This document shows positions 62,172 to 64,000 of a stretch of 64,000 bases of DNA, piece after piece (within the stretch, counting starts at the first letter, position 1; each line of letters begins with the position of its first letter). The translations under genes and the position numbers were made by a program. The DNA comes from Pseudoxanthomonas winnipegensis (GTDB lineage Bacteria > Pseudomonadota > Gammaproteobacteria > Xanthomonadales > Xanthomonadaceae), in contig NZ_SHMH01000005.1 of assembly GCF_004283755.1 (NCBI RefSeq), positions 186,001 to 250,000 of the forward strand, in the 5' to 3' direction. The notes under the pieces are model-generated. The model did no database searches. It was not told the origin of the DNA and saw only the letters and a list, made by a program, of their open reading frames with translations.

Positions 62172-63395
62172 CTAAGCGGCAAGCTCTATCTTGGGCCCGT
62201 ATTTGAGTGATTTGCTGTGCTTCAGCGAGTCTAGGTGATCCGCCCATTTTTGCATCATATTTTTGCGTTCATCAAGATACTGGGCTTGATTATATATTCC
62301 GCGCACGCCGGGCATTTTATGGGTTAGTGCCGACTCAATCGCATCCGGATTCCATCCGCCCATTTCATTGAGGAGAGTGCTTGCCATGTGTCGGAAGCCG
62401 TGAATGGTGCTCTCGTCCTTCTCGATGCCGCAGCGCCGTGCAGCTACAAGAATGGCGTTAGCTGACATGTGCTTGCGCGGGTCGCGCCCGCCAGGAAAAA
62501 CGAACTCGCCGCGCCCGGTCAGGGGATGCAGTTCGCGCAGGATTTCAAGCGCTTGCGAGGAAAGGGCAGCGATGTGGGTGCGCTTAGTCTTGGTCACAAA
62601 ATAGCGCCATTGGCCCGCATGCAGGTCCAACTCGCTCCATCGCATCCGAACAAGTTCGCCGGGTCGAGCGAAGAGTAATGGGGCTAGTCGCAGTGCGCTA
62701 CGAACAACGGGTCTGCTGGTGCTGCTGTCGATTTTCTTAAGGAGGGCAGTTGCCGCTGTCGGAGTCGTTGCGGAGGCGAATGGCATAGGGCGCCACGGCG
62801 TCAGCGCTCCCTTTAGTGCTCCTGTTGGATCGCCGTCAGCTCGCCCGGTCCTCACGGCATAACGAAAGACCGCTCCGCAGGTCTGTAGAGCGCGGTGGGC
62901 AGTTTCGATGGCCCCTCGCTGCTCGATTCGCTCAAGGTGCTTCAGCAGCTCTGAGGCTGTGATGGCTCCGACTGGACGGGCACCGATCCAAGGGAAGATG
63001 TCGCTTTCCAAGCGTCGGATGATCTTGTCCGCATACTGGACGCTCCAATCTTTCTGCTGCTTGGCGAACCATTCGCGGGCTACGACCTCGAAGCTGTTCG
63101 CTGCTGCGGCCTCTCCGGCGGCTCGGATAGCCTTCCGCTGTTCGCCGGGATCGATCTTGGCCGCAAGTTGGCGGCGTGCTTCTGCAAGCCGTTCGCGCGC
63201 GTCTGCGAGGCTTACCTCTGGGTAGGTGCCGAACGAGAGCGTATTGCGCTTGCCGGTGATTGGGCGTCGGTAGTCATAGCGCCACCAGCGTGCGCCATCC
63301 GGGCGCAGCAGTAGATACAGGCCGTTGCCATCGCGCAGTTTCTGAGGCTTATCAGCTGGTTTGGTTTTGCGGATGGCGGTATCGGTGAGAGGCAT
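62172..63395 (-). CDS. int: P4-type tyrosine recombinase (integrase)
   Basis: A 407-residue integrase with the N-terminal DUF4102 domain (GNGLYLLLRPDGARWWRY, LSFGTYPEVSLADARERL). A core-binding domain (about 100-190) and catalytic domain follow. The active-site Arg is in FARPGELVRMRW, HGFRH carries His and Arg (about 331-335), a second His is in ALTHKMPG, and the Tyr nucleophile is in GIYNQAQYLDER (about 367-374). It is transcribed away from the tRNA-Ala it uses as attachment site. It appears intact, so the element could still be mobile. Confidence 0.95.
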   Translation of the reverse strand: MPLTDTAIRKTKPADKPQKLRDGNGLYLLLRPDGARWWRYDYRRPITGKRNTLSFGTYPEVSLADARERLAEARRQLAAKIDPGEQRKAIRAAGEAAAANSFEVVAREWFAKQQKDWSVQYADKIIRRLESDIFPWIGARPVGAITASELLKHLERIEQRGAIETAHRALQTCGAVFRYAVRTGRADGDPTGALKGALTPWRPMPFASATTPTAATALLKKIDSSTSRPVVRSALRLAPLLFARPGELVRMRWSELDLHAGQWRYFVTKTKRTHIAALSSQALEILRELHPLTGRGEFVFPGGRDPRKHMSANAILVAARRCGIEKDESTIHGFRHMASTLLNEMGGWNPDAIESALTHKMPGVRGIYNQAQYLDERKNMMQKWADHLDSLKHSKSLKYGPKIELAA

Positions 63396-63407
63396 TGGGC
63401 AGCTCCT

Positions 63408-63467
63408 TGACGGTAACAGGCTAAGGGAGTGCCCCGGCTACCGCCAAATCTACCGCCTCTTACCGCC
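63408..63467. promoter_or_regulatory. Right-end candidate integrase arm sites
   Basis: TGACGGTAACAGG (63408-63420) is the reverse complement of CCTGTTACCGTCA. It is followed by three direct TACCGCC copies at 63439-63445, 63451-63457 and 63461-63467. The same words occur at the left end (59001-59025). The block sits between the integrase start and the tRNA. Confidence 0.55.
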
Positions 63468-63503
63468 GGATTTGGCTGGTCTAGGCTGGACTTCGCTGGA
63501 TAC

Positions 63504-63546
63504 AAAAAAGGCCGGGAAGCCCTTAGAATAAGGTCTTTCCAGCCTT
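63504..63546 (-). terminator. Terminator downstream of tRNA-Ala
   Basis: On the - strand an imperfect hairpin with AAGGC / GCCTT ends is followed by TTTTTT. It lies 26 bases past the tRNA 3' end and inside the element, so the inserted DNA appears to supply the tRNA terminator. Confidence 0.6.
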
Positions 63547-63571
63547 GGTCGCACCGTCTAGGACGGAAATT

Positions 63572-63647
<76 letters not shown>

Positions 63648-63762
63648 AAGGGGAGCGCCATTCTAGCGATGCGCCTGCGGATTGCCAACCGGTCTGCGTG
63701 CGATCGCCGGGCGATAGCGCGGAGGCGTTCCGGGGCGGACCGGACACGCGCCTTGCTGGCGC

Positions 63763-63999
63763 TCAGCCCTCCCGCGGCGGGTCCAGGGCGGGCAGGGGGC
63801 GCTCGCCCGGGGCGCGGATGGCCTTGGTGACCACGTAGGTGGAGTAGCGGGCGATGCCCAGGTCCTCGCGCAGCAGTTGCTCCATGAAGGCCTGGTACTG
63901 GGCGATGTCGCTGCACTCGATCATGGCGATGTAGTCGATGCCGCCGCCGGTGGCGTAGCAGAACGCCACTTCCGGGGCGTCGGCCATGCGCTGGGCGAA
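63763..63999 (-). CDS. Lrp/AsnC family regulator, C-terminal part (partial)
   Basis: The gene runs off the right edge. The visible 78 residues are the end of an Lrp/AsnC effector (RAM) domain: [41 protein letters not shown]. The pattern V-x-x-x-x-x-T-G-x-x-D-Y is typical. The DNA-binding domain lies outside the window. Target genes cannot be judged. Confidence 0.85.
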   Translation of the reverse strand, partial: FAQRMADAPEVAFCYATGGGIDYIAMIECSDIAQYQAFMEQLLREDLGIARYSTYVVTKAIRAPGERPLPALDPPREG

Positions 64000-64000
64000 G

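Overview
The window is a high-GC chromosomal segment that looks like a member of the Xanthomonadaceae (Gammaproteobacteria; Pseudoxanthomonas, Luteimonas, Stenotrophomonas or Lysobacter-like). This is judged from protein style and gene neighbourhoods (serS, rne/rluC, a class I fumarase, sdhCDAB with its assembly factors, lolCD). It also rests on the many ATTCCCGC...GCGGGAAT intergenic palindromes. I could not run a database search, so the genus is an inference.

Layout. 1-5 kb: the end of a CocE-type hydrolase, two tandem TonB-like proteins, serS, a small exported protein, a LysR regulator and tRNA-Ser(TGA). 5-6.3 kb: an AT-richer islet with one orphan gene just behind the tRNA. 6.3-18.2 kb: an accessory metabolic block with two GSTs facing a GlxA-type regulator, an AraC regulator facing an amidohydrolase, a zinc alcohol dehydrogenase, a GMC alcohol dehydrogenase/aldehyde dehydrogenase pair with a TetR gene, and a LysR gene facing an SDR. 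18.2-26 kb: a GacA/UvrY-type response regulator between palindrome clusters, then rne facing rluC across a 407-base gap, and a CPA2 antiporter. 26-34 kb: RIO kinase, M1 aminopeptidase, SGNH hydrolase, MliC-like lipoprotein and several small conserved genes (DUF2789, DUF6152, DksA/TraR zinc finger, short MscS).

34-35.6 kb: an ECF41-type sigma factor and a carboxymuconolactone decarboxylase/AhpD-like gene. Both carry the ECF41 promoter pattern TGTCAC(A/G)-N16-CGTC, forming a compact autoregulated module. 35.7-44 kb: class I fumarase, Cys-rich lipoproteins around a GST, arsC-like, peroxiredoxin/DsbA pair, an overlapping phospholipase-D synthase/OMPLA pair, and a cold-shock gene with a long leader. 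44-52.4 kb: envelope glycine-zipper proteins, a mono-haem cytochrome, tcdA, tatD, a large DUF3857/transglutaminase membrane protein, a GST and ygfZ. 52.4-58.9 kb: a complete succinate dehydrogenase locus (SDHAF4-like gene too short for most callers, sdhC, sdhD, sdhA, sdhB, sdhE, ygfX-like), followed by lolC and lolD.

58.93-63.57 kb: a compact integrative element of about 4.6 kb in the 3' end of tRNA-Ala(CGC). It has a P4-type integrase, an AlpA-like regulator, a ParB-like DNA-binding protein, an XRE repressor, a YecR-like lipoprotein and two unrecognised cargo genes. TTACCGYC-type repeats at both ends look like integrase arm sites. The window ends inside an Lrp/AsnC regulator. The two cargo genes and the orphan behind tRNA-Ser are the least explained coding content.
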